Shown: positions 33,952-40,888 of the stretch, piece by piece
Layout: each line of letters opens with the position of its first letter
Numbering within the stretch: the first letter of the stretch is position 1
Source of the DNA: an uncultured Bacteroidales bacterium
GTDB taxonomy: Bacteria > Bacteroidota > Bacteroidia > Bacteroidales > UBA932
Length of the DNA: 64,000 bases
Assembly: GCA_944323245.1 (NCBI GenBank)
Contig: CALURT010000003.1
Span: 62,001 to 126,000, forward strand
Reading direction: 5' to 3'
Position numbers and translations under genes: made by a program
The notes under the pieces: model-generated
What the model was told of the DNA's origin: nothing
The model's input: only the letters and a program-made list of their open reading frames with translations
The model's database searches: none

Positions 33952-33996
33952 TGTCTTATTCCCGTGATTTTTCAGCAACGGCTCCGGCCTTTATAT
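33952..33996. repeat. 45-bp direct repeat, copy 1
   Basis: Matches 34752-34796 at 39 of 45 positions, exactly 800 nt apart, with all six differences being transitions. The two copies bracket the toxin-antitoxin pair. On the minus strand the copy reads I-K-A-G-A-V-A-E-K-S-R-E-stop. Confidence 0.75.
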
Positions 33997-34063
33997 TATA
34001 CGACAAACCCTCTCACATTGCTGCAAGAGGGCGTATCGTTAAGTATGTATTCCGTCTGAAAAT

Positions 34064-34375
34064 TCACGCAGGGTCAGCAATGGGTCTGACAACCTCGACC
34101 CTCATTCCGAGGGCGTCAATGATTCTGAAGAACAGACCTACACCGGGTTCTACATATCCGTTCTCTATTTTGGAAATATAAGATTTTGTTGTCCCGGTCC
34201 TTTTCGCCAGTTCGTCCTGTGTCATCTTCTCCTGCTTGCGGGCATCGTGTATCATCTGTCCGGCACAATACATATATGCTTCCCTGCGGAACTCGTCACG
34301 CTCCGGTGTCCCGACTTTGCCGTACATTTCATCAAGTACGGCATCCATGCTGTGTATGTTAGTGTTTGCTTTCAT
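34064..34375 (-). CDS. XRE-family antitoxin (HigA-like)
   Basis: A 103-residue helix-turn-helix protein. DARKQEKMTQDELAKRTGTTKSYISKIENG is the Cro/C1-type domain in its C-terminal half, after a helical N-terminus. It overlaps the upstream toxin gene by 17 nt. The toxin-first order and the palindromic operator upstream (34710-34733) indicate an autoregulated type II toxin-antitoxin operon. The domain order (HTH C-terminal) fits antitoxins of Gp49/HigB2-type toxins. Confidence 0.85.
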   Translation of the reverse strand: MKANTNIHSMDAVLDEMYGKVGTPERDEFRREAYMYCAGQMIHDARKQEKMTQDELAKRTGTTKSYISKIENGYVEPGVGLFFRIIDALGMRVEVVRPIADPA

Positions 34376-34694
34376 AGTATTCCTTTTTCAGCCTTATAGC
34401 CTTTTCTATTTCCTTTTCGGGTGTTTTCTGCGTCTTCTTCTGGAAGCCGTTGAAAAGCATTACGATATTGCCCTCGTCAAATATGAAGAAAGCCCTGTAA
34501 ATGTTTCCTTCATGGCTCGCCCTCATTTCAAATACCCCATCCCGGATGTGCTTTACAAAATTGCTGCTTAGGCGTTCTTGTGTTTTCAGCATATCGAGAA
34601 CGTAAGATATTTTTCTTCTGGCTCCAACCTGCAATGACATGAAGAAGTCAATGAAGTAATTTTTGTAATATAGTATCTCCCGCTCTTTATCCAT
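34359..34694 (-). CDS. Gp49/HigB2-like type II toxin (RelE superfamily)
   Basis: A 111-residue protein. The core FVKHIRDGVFEMRASHEGNI leads to YRAFFIFDEGNIVMLFNGFQ, then a KTQKTPEKEIEKAIRLKKEY tail, the typical pattern of phage-derived Gp49-like (DUF891) toxins, which cleave mRNA on ribosomes. The antitoxin gene overlaps its 3' end. The -7 element ends 4 nt before its ATG. The complete frame suggests it is still functional. Confidence 0.85.
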   Translation of the reverse strand: MDKEREILYYKNYFIDFFMSLQVGARRKISYVLDMLKTQERLSSNFVKHIRDGVFEMRASHEGNIYRAFFIFDEGNIVMLFNGFQKKTQKTPEKEIEKAIRLKKEYYESKH

Positions 34695-34698
34695 GCTA

Positions 34699-34733
34699 CA
34701 AAGATAGCAAAAGTTGTGAAATCTTGCAACTTT
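34699..34733 (-). promoter_or_regulatory. Promoter and operator of the toxin-antitoxin pair
   Basis: TATCTTTG on the minus strand (34699-34706) is the -7 element, 4 nt before the toxin ATG. A palindrome, AAAGTTG (34710-34716) and CAACTTT (34727-34733), lies just upstream, where the XRE antitoxin would block RNA polymerase. Confidence 0.6.
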
Positions 34734-34751
34734 ATAAATAAAAATTCACCT

Positions 34752-34796
34752 TGTCTTATTCCTGTGATTTTTCAGCGGCGATTCTGGCCTTTATAT
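34752..34796. repeat. 45-bp direct repeat, copy 2
   Basis: Partner of 33952-33996. On the minus strand it reads I-K-A-R-I-A-A-E-K-S-Q-E-stop, so a coding-like tail is kept between copies. It could be the 3' end of a lost gene such as an integrase, duplicated when the toxin-antitoxin pair entered. Confidence 0.7.
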
Positions 34797-34863
34797 GTCG
34801 AGATTCAAGTTGCCGGGGAATCGGCAGTCTACAATCTGCTGCACCGTCATGGCACATAAACGA

Positions 34864-34909
34864 AAAATCTTCCAACTCAATTTCATCAGAAATCAAATCG
34901 GAAGATTTT
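34864..34909 (-). terminator. Hairpin after orphan higA
   Basis: AAAATCTTCC (34864-34873) and GGAAGATTTT (34900-34909) form a 10-bp stem with a T-rich 3' arm on the minus strand, 24 nt beyond the higA stop. The loop is long (26 nt), so efficiency is doubtful. Confidence 0.45.
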
Positions 34910-34933
34910 CTATAAATGGTAAATGGCCGGCAA

Positions 34934-35281
34934 TTAAAGTGCGGCGACAATCTTACGGACATTCTGCAGTTTTTCCATAAACGATTTATTCCGTTTGGCT
35001 GTAAGCATATTGTATCTTGCCTGCATCTGCAAAAGAGATTCCGCAGGAATGTCCAATGCCGCCTCGACAAGCAATGCAAGTTCTGTATTCACCTGTCTCT
35101 TGCCGTTCAGTACTTCATTAAGCAGCGTGTATGAAATTCCCATTTCTGCCGCCAATTGTCTCTGGGATATTTTTCTATACTCCAATTCATCTTTCAGCAC
35201 TTCCCCGGGATGTGTCGGTCGGAAAGGCTCAAGATTGTTTGCTATCATATTCGGGTTTATCCCTTTAATGGAAGTAATCAT
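34934..35281 (-). CDS. higA: HigA family antitoxin, orphan
   Basis: A 115-residue HigA-type protein: RPTHPGEVLKDELEYRKISQ is the family start, then QRQLAAEMGISYTLLNEVLN as the helix-turn-helix and a C-terminal helix. It is clearly similar to the HigA at 48478-48822. I took the ATG at 35281 because it lies 7 nt after the stub of its toxin, the same spacing as in the intact pair. The toxin gene is truncated, so this antitoxin is an orphan unless it cross-regulates the other locus. Confidence 0.85.
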   Translation of the reverse strand: MITSIKGINPNMIANNLEPFRPTHPGEVLKDELEYRKISQRQLAAEMGISYTLLNEVLNGKRQVNTELALLVEAALDIPAESLLQMQARYNMLTAKRNKSFMEKLQNVRKIVAAL

Positions 35282-35288
35282 ATCTTGC

Positions 35289-35351
35289 TTATTTATAATG
35301 GTTTGATAACTCAATTATATTGCAGATTGTCGCTATGCTTTGTCGTTTATA
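35289..35351 (-). pseudogene. higB toxin remnant (C-terminal stub)
   Basis: Minus-strand codons read K-R-Q-S-I-A-T-I-C-N-I-I-E-L-S-N-H-Y-K-stop. The last 15 positions match the end of the intact HigB at 48829-49146 (ASICSIIDLSNHYK) in all but three or four residues. A stop codon lies just upstream, and the rest of the toxin gene is gone. Confidence 0.75.
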
Positions 35352-35374
35352 TCAATATTTATGTTTGCCATACC

Positions 35375-35782
35375 TCAATGACTGTTTTCCCATTCCAATG
35401 ACCTAAATCTGTTTTGCAACTCGCTCAATCGCTCCATAATCTCATCAAACGAGGGCGCATCAGCATAAATGAAGCCGATTTGCATTTGTTTATAGTCGTC
35501 CCGCAAAGCTTCTTCAATGCTTTCAGGAGGAAGAAATGATATTGTATGCGGAAGATGAGTTGTATAATCCAGTCCGCTCCATGCCGTGAACTTTTTACGA
35601 TGAGTCACAATGTCCTCGTATAATTGTACATTCTGCATTGCTCCCATTGCAAACGGCTTGTCCATCATCTTTACAATATCATACATGTGTCGTGTGATAC
35701 GTTCGATATGCGTACAGCCATTGGGACGGTTAAACTCTTCATGCAAAAGGAAAACCTTTTCCAAGAATGTCCGGCCTGGCAC
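35375..35782 (-). pseudogene. AbiEii-type nucleotidyltransferase toxin, 5'-truncated
   Basis: About 135 residues resemble the C-terminal half of AbiEii/AbiGii toxins: PGRTFLEKVFLLHEEFNRPN, ERITRHMYDIVKMMD and EDIVTHRKKFTAWSGLDY. The N-terminal nucleotidyltransferase part with its GS-x10-D-x-D motif is absent, and the partner AbiEi antitoxin is not found. The remaining frame opens abruptly within the family's conserved block, so this is probably a remnant. Confidence 0.7.
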
Positions 35783-35936
35783 TACTGTGGGGACTGCAAA
35801 TATACACTATGATTAATAGCGCAAAGTTACACTTTTCCTCTTAATATAACGGCAAAATGTCCGAAATTCTTAAATAAAATCGGACATTACGAGACGCACC
35901 GGCAATGCACTCAACATACACCTCCATATACGAAAA
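35783..35936. other. Right end of the island, noncoding
   Basis: AT-rich gap with no gene. Contains a small inverted repeat, ATGTCCG and CGGACAT (around 35857-35888), and a TATATTTG element on the minus strand near 35800 that may be the promoter which formerly served the AbiE genes. Confidence 0.4.
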
Positions 35937-35965
35937 AAGCACCTGCGGGTTGAACGCAGGTGCTT
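35933..35965 (-). terminator. Terminator after tRNA-Asn
   Basis: An 11-bp perfect stem (35937-35947 and 35955-35965), 7-nt loop, then a T run on the minus strand (35933-35938). It lies 24 nt downstream of the tRNA 3' end. Confidence 0.85.
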
Positions 35966-35989
35966 GCTTGGTAAGTGTATTTTCTTTGG

Positions 35990-36063
35990 CTCCTGAACCA
36001 GGACTTGAACCTGGGACCCTCTGATTAACAGTCAGATGCTCTAACCAACTGAGCTATTCAGGA
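35990..36063 (-). tRNA. tRNA-Asn (GTT)
   Basis: Minus-strand cloverleaf: TCCTGAA/TTCAGGA acceptor, D arm AGCTCAGTTGGTTAGAGC, anticodon stem TCTGA/TCAGA with loop CTGTTAA giving anticodon GTT, and T arm with GTTCAAGTC. Discriminator G; CCA is not encoded. It serves as the intact attachment-site end of the island. Its own promoter is at 36105-36135. Confidence 0.96.
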
Positions 36064-36104
36064 ATATTTGTCTGTCCGCACGGGGAATTTCCCGAACGGG
36101 ATTG

Positions 36105-36135
36105 CAAAGGTACAACAATATTTCATAGCTGCAAA
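36105..36135 (-). promoter_or_regulatory. tRNA-Asn promoter
   Basis: Minus-strand TTTG (36132-36135), a 19-nt spacer and TACCTTTG (36105-36112). The sequence and spacing equal those of the tRNA-Glu promoter at 19729-19759. About 40 nt separate the -7 element from the mature tRNA 5' end. Confidence 0.8.
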
Positions 36136-36154
36136 TTTTTTTGGCGTTTTTTTA

Positions 36155-36162
36155 TACCTTTG
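36155..36162 (+). promoter_or_regulatory. -7 element for the HU-like gene
   Basis: TACCTTTG, 17 nt before the ATG at 36180. No clear -33 TTTG was found. It diverges from the tRNA-Asn promoter. Confidence 0.5.
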
Positions 36163-36179
36163 CAGGAAATAGCTGCATA

Positions 36180-37103
36180 ATGAATATAGATTTGTTGTCA
36201 AAAATGGTACGGGAACTCATTCTCGACCATGACAGGGTGACATTGCCGGGGCTCGGTACTTTCGTGGCCGAACTCGTGCCGGCTTCGTTTTCCGACAAGG
36301 GATATACCATAAATCCGCCTTACAGGAGGTTGTCTTTCAGGCCGTCGAAAGAAGAGGACAATCTTCTGGCAAATCTGTATTCGAGGTCGAACAATGTGGA
36401 CGAGGATGTGGCGCAGCGGATTATCGCCGATTTTGTCGGAGAGATGAAGGAGGTGCTGCAGGAGAAGAAGGTGGTGGTATTCCCTGCATTGGGCCGTCTG
36501 CGTGCGACCCGGGAAAACAATTTCTTCTTTGTTTCCGACGAAGACATCGATATTTATCCGGAAGGGTTCGGACTTGCTCCCGTATCCTTGAAGACACATC
36601 AGGAGACAAAAGAGGAGGTTTCGGCCGCAGTAGAGGAATTGAAGCAGATAATGGAGGCTCCGCAGCCTGGGCGGACGCCTGAGTTGCAGCCCGTGCCGGA
36701 GACTGAGCCGCAACCCGAGGGCCAGTCTGCGCCGGTTTCTGAGTCAGTGCAGGTACCTGAGTCGGAGACCGAACCGACGCCTGCGTCAGAACCTGAGTCG
36801 CAGCCTGCGTCAGAGCCGCAACCGGAAGCCGCTCCCGAACCGGAAGAAGGGCCCGAGGCTGTATCAGAATCCGGTCCGGCACCGCAGCCTGTGCCTGAGA
36901 CGGCAGGCGAATCCGGCGCTCCGGGAATCCGCAGTGACCGTAGGAAAAAAATCATTCTTGCCGTTTCCATCCCGATAGCCGCAGCCGTCCTGCTTCTTCT
37001 CGCCTATATCCTTGTGGCAAGGCTCAATCCGGAATTTATCGATTCCATATTATATGACCCCGAACAGCTTGAAATCTTGAACTACGCCGGCGAAAAGGAT
37101 TAA
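36180..37103 (+). CDS. HU-like (CCDC81-type) domain protein with TM anchor
   Basis: A 307-residue protein. Residues 1-130 are an HU/IHF-like pair of domains: MVRELILDHDRVTLPGLGTF, SFRPSKEEDNLLANLYS and EKKVVVFPALGRLRATREN. Residues about 150-245 are a Pro/Glu/Ser-rich repeat linker. A membrane segment follows at about 258-280, with a short tail. Bacteroidota have many such HU-CCDC81 proteins coupled to membrane or SPOR domains; they may bind DNA or wall components. Here the SPOR domain is missing. The in-frame ATG at 36180 was preferred to one 39 nt upstream because the latter overlaps the promoter. Confidence 0.8.
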   Translation: MNIDLLSKMVRELILDHDRVTLPGLGTFVAELVPASFSDKGYTINPPYRRLSFRPSKEEDNLLANLYSRSNNVDEDVAQRIIADFVGEMKEVLQEKKVVVFPALGRLRATRENNFFFVSDEDIDIYPEGFGLAPVSLKTHQETKEEVSAAVEELKQIMEAPQPGRTPELQPVPETEPQPEGQSAPVSESVQVPESETEPTPASEPESQPASEPQPEAAPEPEEGPEAVSESGPAPQPVPETAGESGAPGIRSDRRKKIILAVSIPIAAAVLLLLAYILVARLNPEFIDSILYDPEQLEILNYAGEKD

Positions 37104-37141
37104 AATTTCTCTCCTGATTTTGCAGGATGCAAATTAAGTGT

Positions 37142-37149
37142 TACTTTTG
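37142..37149 (+). promoter_or_regulatory. -7 element, thioesterase operon
   Basis: TACTTTTG (TAnnTTTG) ends 8 nt before the ATG at 37158. The message would be nearly leaderless. Confidence 0.55.
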
Positions 37150-37157
37150 CGGCCGTT

Positions 37158-37910
37158 ATGATGGACAGATTCGAACAAAATTTGATGATTCCGTGTTACG
37201 ATACGGACGTCTCGAAGTTGCTGAAACCGTCTTCTTTCATGAATTACGCCCAGGAAGCAGCCAATCTGCATGCCTCCGTGCTCGGTTTCGGATATGACGA
37301 CATGATGGTCACAAGGTCGGCATGGGTCCTCTCAAGAATGCATGTGAAATTTCTCAGACATCCCGTCTGGAGGGAAAAGGTCAGGATAACGACTTGGCAC
37401 AAAGGACCGGAACGCCTTTTTTATCTCAGGGATTTCAAACTGACGGACGAGAAGGGGGAAACCCTTGTCGCCGCTACGACATCGTGGCTTGTGGTCAATA
37501 TCGATACGAGACGGATCACGAGGGAGGTCGGGCTTGATGAAAGCGGAATCTGCAGGGACAATGCGATAGAGACCTCGTGCGGCAAGGTACAGATGCCAGC
37601 GGACGCGGACAGAGTCCTTTCGGGAACGCATGCGGCATCATATTCGGATCTGGACATGAACGGCCATGTCAACAATGCAGTGTATCTCATCTGGGCGATG
37701 GATGTCGTGAATCCGGAAATATCCATGTCAAGGCCGTTGAAGGAGATGATGATAAATTTCAACCATGAAGTCAAGCCGGGAGACAATGTCCTTCTGTACA
37801 CTGCCTGCAGTGAAGCGGACGGGGAGCAGGTCTGCTTTGTGGAAGGAATGATAGCCGCGACGGAGGAAAATCCGGAACGTCAGGCGTTTTGCGTGAAACT
37901 GATATTCTGA
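37158..37910 (+). CDS. Acyl-ACP thioesterase
   Basis: A 250-residue double hot-dog protein of the FatA/FatB-like acyl-acyl carrier protein thioesterase family, which releases fatty acids from ACP. The first hot-dog has FMNYAQEAANLHASVLGFGY, then TRSAWVLSRMHVKFLRHPVW. The second has YSDLDMNGHVNNAVYLIWAM with the catalytic Asn/His pair. It starts the run of genes to 42191, with the transporter gene 7 nt later. Confidence 0.9.
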   Translation: MMDRFEQNLMIPCYDTDVSKLLKPSSFMNYAQEAANLHASVLGFGYDDMMVTRSAWVLSRMHVKFLRHPVWREKVRITTWHKGPERLFYLRDFKLTDEKGETLVAATTSWLVVNIDTRRITREVGLDESGICRDNAIETSCGKVQMPADADRVLSGTHAASYSDLDMNGHVNNAVYLIWAMDVVNPEISMSRPLKEMMINFNHEVKPGDNVLLYTACSEADGEQVCFVEGMIAATEENPERQAFCVKLIF

Positions 37911-37917
37911 AAATATT

Positions 37918-39603
37918 ATGAAGGAATTGTTTTTTGGACAGGGAACAGGACATTCGATAATGCTTCTCGCATTCGTGATAGCAGTCGGACTCCTGCTCGG
38001 AAAATGGAAGGTCAAAGGCGTATCTCTCGGTTCCACATGGATTCTTTTTGTGGGTATTCTGTTGAGTCACTTCGGCTTCCGTGCAGACTCGTCATTATTG
38101 CATTTTCTTAAGGAATTCGGACTTATCCTATTCGTGTTTTCCATCGGACTGCAGGTAGGTCCGGGCTTTTTCCATTCGTTCAAGAGCGGGGGGCTCAAAC
38201 TGAATCTTCTCGCTTTGGTGTTAGTGCTTGCAGGTGTCGTGACCACCTATGTCATACATTTGGTGACGAAAGAGGATCTGGTTACACTGACTGGCGTCAT
38301 GTCCGGTGCCGTAACCAATACTCCGGGGCTCGGTGCCGCCCAGCAGACATATATGGATGCGACCTCGGGTTCATTCGTACATGAGGTAGGTTCGACGGCC
38401 GTGGCTTCTTCCATGGCTTCCGGTTATGCCGTAGCCTATCCTATCGGCGTGCTCGGTGTCATACTCGTGCTTATGCTGACAAAGGCTCTGTTCAGAATCG
38501 ACCTGAAAAAGGAAGAGGAGCAGATGCATGGAATGGAAACCGGAATGGATTCTCCGCAGAGGCTCGCCTTTGCCATCAAGAATCCGGCAGTATTCGGCAA
38601 GACAATACTGGAAGCCAGCCATGCCATTGAAAACAAATTCATAATCTCCCGCATAAGCAGGGACGGAGTCGTAAAGGTGCCTGTGGCGTCGACAGTCCTG
38701 CAGGAAAATGACAAGCTCCTCGTGGTGACTGCACAAAGTTCAGTGGAAGCAGTCACCATGCTGTTCGGAGAGCAGATAGAGATGCCCAAGGAGACATGGG
38801 ACAAATTGGATGCTTCCATGTCCGTAAGGAAACTCACCATAACGAGGACTTCCCTTACAGGCAAGAAACTCAAGGAATTGAAAATCAGGACGCATTACGG
38901 CGTCAGCATCACAAGGGTGTCCCGCAGCGGCATAGATCTCGTGGCAAACCCTGACCTGATCGTGCAGATGGGCGACAGTCTCCTCGTGGTAGGTCACGAT
39001 TCGGATATCAATCAGGTTGCCAAACTTGTCGGAAATTCGAGGACAGGACTCAATCATCCGAACCTCATACCGATATTTTTCGGTATCGCCCTCGGCGTAC
39101 TGTTCGGCTCCATTCCGATTGCAATTCCGGGGATACCGCAGGCCATCAAATTCGGACTTGCAGGCGGTCCGCTCGTAATCGCCATCCTTCTCGGATATTT
39201 CGGTCCGAAACTGAAGATAACCACCTATACGACTATGAGTGCCAACCTGATGCTCAGGGAAATCGGCATATCGATATTCCTTGCGGCCGTCGGTCTCGGC
39301 GCAGGCGAGAATTTCGTAAGTTCGATAGTGAACGGCGGTTACTGGTGGATTCTGTACGGTGCTCTTATCACCCTGATTCCTACGGCTCTTGTAGCCATCC
39401 TCGGAAGAGTGATATTCAAGCTCAATTTCTATCAGATATGCGGATTGGTGTCCGGAAGCTGTACCAATCCTCCGGTACTTGCATTCGCCCAGAATGCATA
39501 CGGGACGGATTATACTTCCGTAAGCTATGCCACGGTATATCCGCTGTCAATGTTCATGAGGGTGCTTGTGGCCCAAGTGCTTATTCTTCTGGCTGTAGCT
39601 TAA
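37918..39603 (+). CDS. AspT/YidE/YbjL-family transporter with TrkA-C domains
   Basis: A 561-residue inner-membrane protein. Two membrane halves of about five helices each, with the duplication motifs MSGAVTNTPGLGAAQQTY and VSGSCTNPPVLAFAQN, flank two cytoplasmic RCK_C (TrkA-C) domains (around HAIENKFIISRISRDGVV and TRTSLTGKKLKELKIRTHYG). This is the aspartate:alanine antiporter family; the real substrate of most members is unknown. It lies 7 nt after the thioesterase gene, but no functional link is obvious. Confidence 0.92.
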   Translation: MKELFFGQGTGHSIMLLAFVIAVGLLLGKWKVKGVSLGSTWILFVGILLSHFGFRADSSLLHFLKEFGLILFVFSIGLQVGPGFFHSFKSGGLKLNLLALVLVLAGVVTTYVIHLVTKEDLVTLTGVMSGAVTNTPGLGAAQQTYMDATSGSFVHEVGSTAVASSMASGYAVAYPIGVLGVILVLMLTKALFRIDLKKEEEQMHGMETGMDSPQRLAFAIKNPAVFGKTILEASHAIENKFIISRISRDGVVKVPVASTVLQENDKLLVVTAQSSVEAVTMLFGEQIEMPKETWDKLDASMSVRKLTITRTSLTGKKLKELKIRTHYGVSITRVSRSGIDLVANPDLIVQMGDSLLVVGHDSDINQVAKLVGNSRTGLNHPNLIPIFFGIALGVLFGSIPIAIPGIPQAIKFGLAGGPLVIAILLGYFGPKLKITTYTTMSANLMLREIGISIFLAAVGLGAGENFVSSIVNGGYWWILYGALITLIPTALVAILGRVIFKLNFYQICGLVSGSCTNPPVLAFAQNAYGTDYTSVSYATVYPLSMFMRVLVAQVLILLAVA

Positions 39604-39613
39604 GGGACAGACC

Positions 39614-40381
39614 ATGACACAGGAATATGTGACAGAGATAGCGGATTTCATATCCCGCTATCTCTCTTTTATGCTCGGGGCAGGAGTCCATACGTCGAGA
39701 GTCATTCGCAACAGCAAACGCATCGGCGAGGCTCTCGGGGTGGACGTTCACATATACACTTCGCAGAAGACGGCCGCACTGACCGTAGCCGAACCCGGAG
39801 GCACGAACATGGATACGAGAGTGATCGAAATTCCTGCGTATCCGATAAGTTTCGAGTGGAATGCGGATCTGAGCGCCCTCAGCTGGGCCGCCTATGACAG
39901 GAAGATGTCACTCGATGAAATCAGGACTAAATTCGACGGAATCGTATCCAAGCCGAAGATGAGTCCGGTGTTCGTCCTGCTTATGGCGAGTCTTGCCAAC
40001 GCTGCATTCTGCCGTCTTTTCGGCGGAGACCATTGGGCCATGTTGGTCACATTCACGTCGACTCTCATAGGATTCTTCACAAGGCAGCATCTTGCAAGGA
40101 AGAGGGTCAACAATTACATAGTTTTCGTGGTATCGGCTTTTGTCGCCTCTCTATGCGCCTCGTCCTCGCTGTCTCTCGGACTTGAAACGGCGGAGATTGC
40201 GCTTGCCACGAGCGTGCTTTATCTTGTGCCGGGAGTGCCCCTTATCAACGGTATCATAGACATCACCGACGGGCATATCCAGATCGGCATTACCCGTATA
40301 GTCAATGCCTTCATGCTTATAGTCTGCATAGCAATAGGCATGTCGGCGACACTTATGCTTGTAAAAGACAGTCTGTTATGA
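39614..40381 (+). CDS. Threonine/serine exporter, ThrE N-terminal part (split)
   Basis: A 255-residue protein. A soluble N-terminal region contains the family start FISRYLSFMLGAGVHTSRVI and the SFEWNADL segment, followed by five membrane segments with LVPGVPLINGIIDI. It corresponds to the first half of ThrE-type amino-acid exporters (DUF1212). Its stop overlaps the next gene by 4 nt (ATGA), and that gene supplies the second membrane half. The split arrangement is common in bacteria. Confidence 0.87.
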   Translation: MTQEYVTEIADFISRYLSFMLGAGVHTSRVIRNSKRIGEALGVDVHIYTSQKTAALTVAEPGGTNMDTRVIEIPAYPISFEWNADLSALSWAAYDRKMSLDEIRTKFDGIVSKPKMSPVFVLLMASLANAAFCRLFGGDHWAMLVTFTSTLIGFFTRQHLARKRVNNYIVFVVSAFVASLCASSSLSLGLETAEIALATSVLYLVPGVPLINGIIDITDGHIQIGITRIVNAFMLIVCIAIGMSATLMLVKDSLL

Positions 40382-40875
40382 TAGCAATGGATATTATTTC
40401 CGACGGATTGTTCGCAGCTGTGGCAGCGATGGGGTTCGGAGCCATTTCCGACCCTCCGTTGAGGGCTTTTCCCTATATTGCCCTTCTCGCGGCAGTCGGT
40501 CATGCCACAAGGTATTGTCTGATGACATTTCTCGGAGTGGATATTGCCACGGCATCCCTTGCGGCGGCATTTGTCATAGGAACGGGCAGCGTATGGTGCG
40601 GGAAACGGGTCTTCTGTCCGATGACGACGCTTTATATTCCGGCGCTTCTTCCCATGGTGCCCGGGACTTACGCCTACAAGACGGTGTTTTCGATGATCAT
40701 GTTCTTTCAGGACATAAACTCCCCGACGCAGGGAAGCCAGTATCTGCAGTCGATGATTTTCAACGGTGCAGTGTCGTTCAGCGTGCTTTTCATGCTTGCC
40801 GTCGGAGCTACACTGCCGGTCTTCCTGCTCAGGGAAAAGGCAAATTCGATGACCCGCGGTTCCAAATTCCTGTAA
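40378..40875 (+). CDS. Threonine/serine exporter, second half (ThrE_2)
   Basis: A 165-residue protein with five membrane segments and the family markers FGAISDPPLRAFPYIALLAA, MTTLYIPALLPMVPGTYAYK and the C-terminal GATLPVFL helix. It is the ThrE_2 (DUF3815) partner of the preceding gene; together they should form the exporter. The 4-nt overlap suggests translational coupling and equal amounts. Confidence 0.87.
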   Translation: MIAMDIISDGLFAAVAAMGFGAISDPPLRAFPYIALLAAVGHATRYCLMTFLGVDIATASLAAAFVIGTGSVWCGKRVFCPMTTLYIPALLPMVPGTYAYKTVFSMIMFFQDINSPTQGSQYLQSMIFNGAVSFSVLFMLAVGATLPVFLLREKANSMTRGSKFL

Positions 40876-40888
40876 ATCGGATTGAGTT

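Larger units (their letters stand above)
29966..36063. mobile_element. Decayed genomic island in tRNA-Asn
   Basis: The right edge is an intact tRNA-Asn (35990-36063). The left edge is a same-orientation, degraded copy of its anticodon and T arms (29966-30010), the geometry expected when an element integrates into the 3' half of a tRNA. The contents are visibly AT-richer than both flanks and are accessory: HEPN-like proteins, lipoproteins, toxin-antitoxin pairs, and truncated toxin genes. No integrase, relaxase or transposase frame survives, so the element is probably immobile. Confidence 0.7.

Noticed and set aside
34756..35079. 107-codon minus-strand open frame overlapping higA
   Set aside because: It overlaps the 3' half of higA in another frame. 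Only its last residues (KARIAAEKSQE) are of interest, as part of the 45-bp repeat.
36660..36910. Pro/Glu/Ser-rich repeats in the HU-like protein as a mobile repeat
   Set aside because: They are coding low-complexity linker repeats inside one gene and need no mobile origin.
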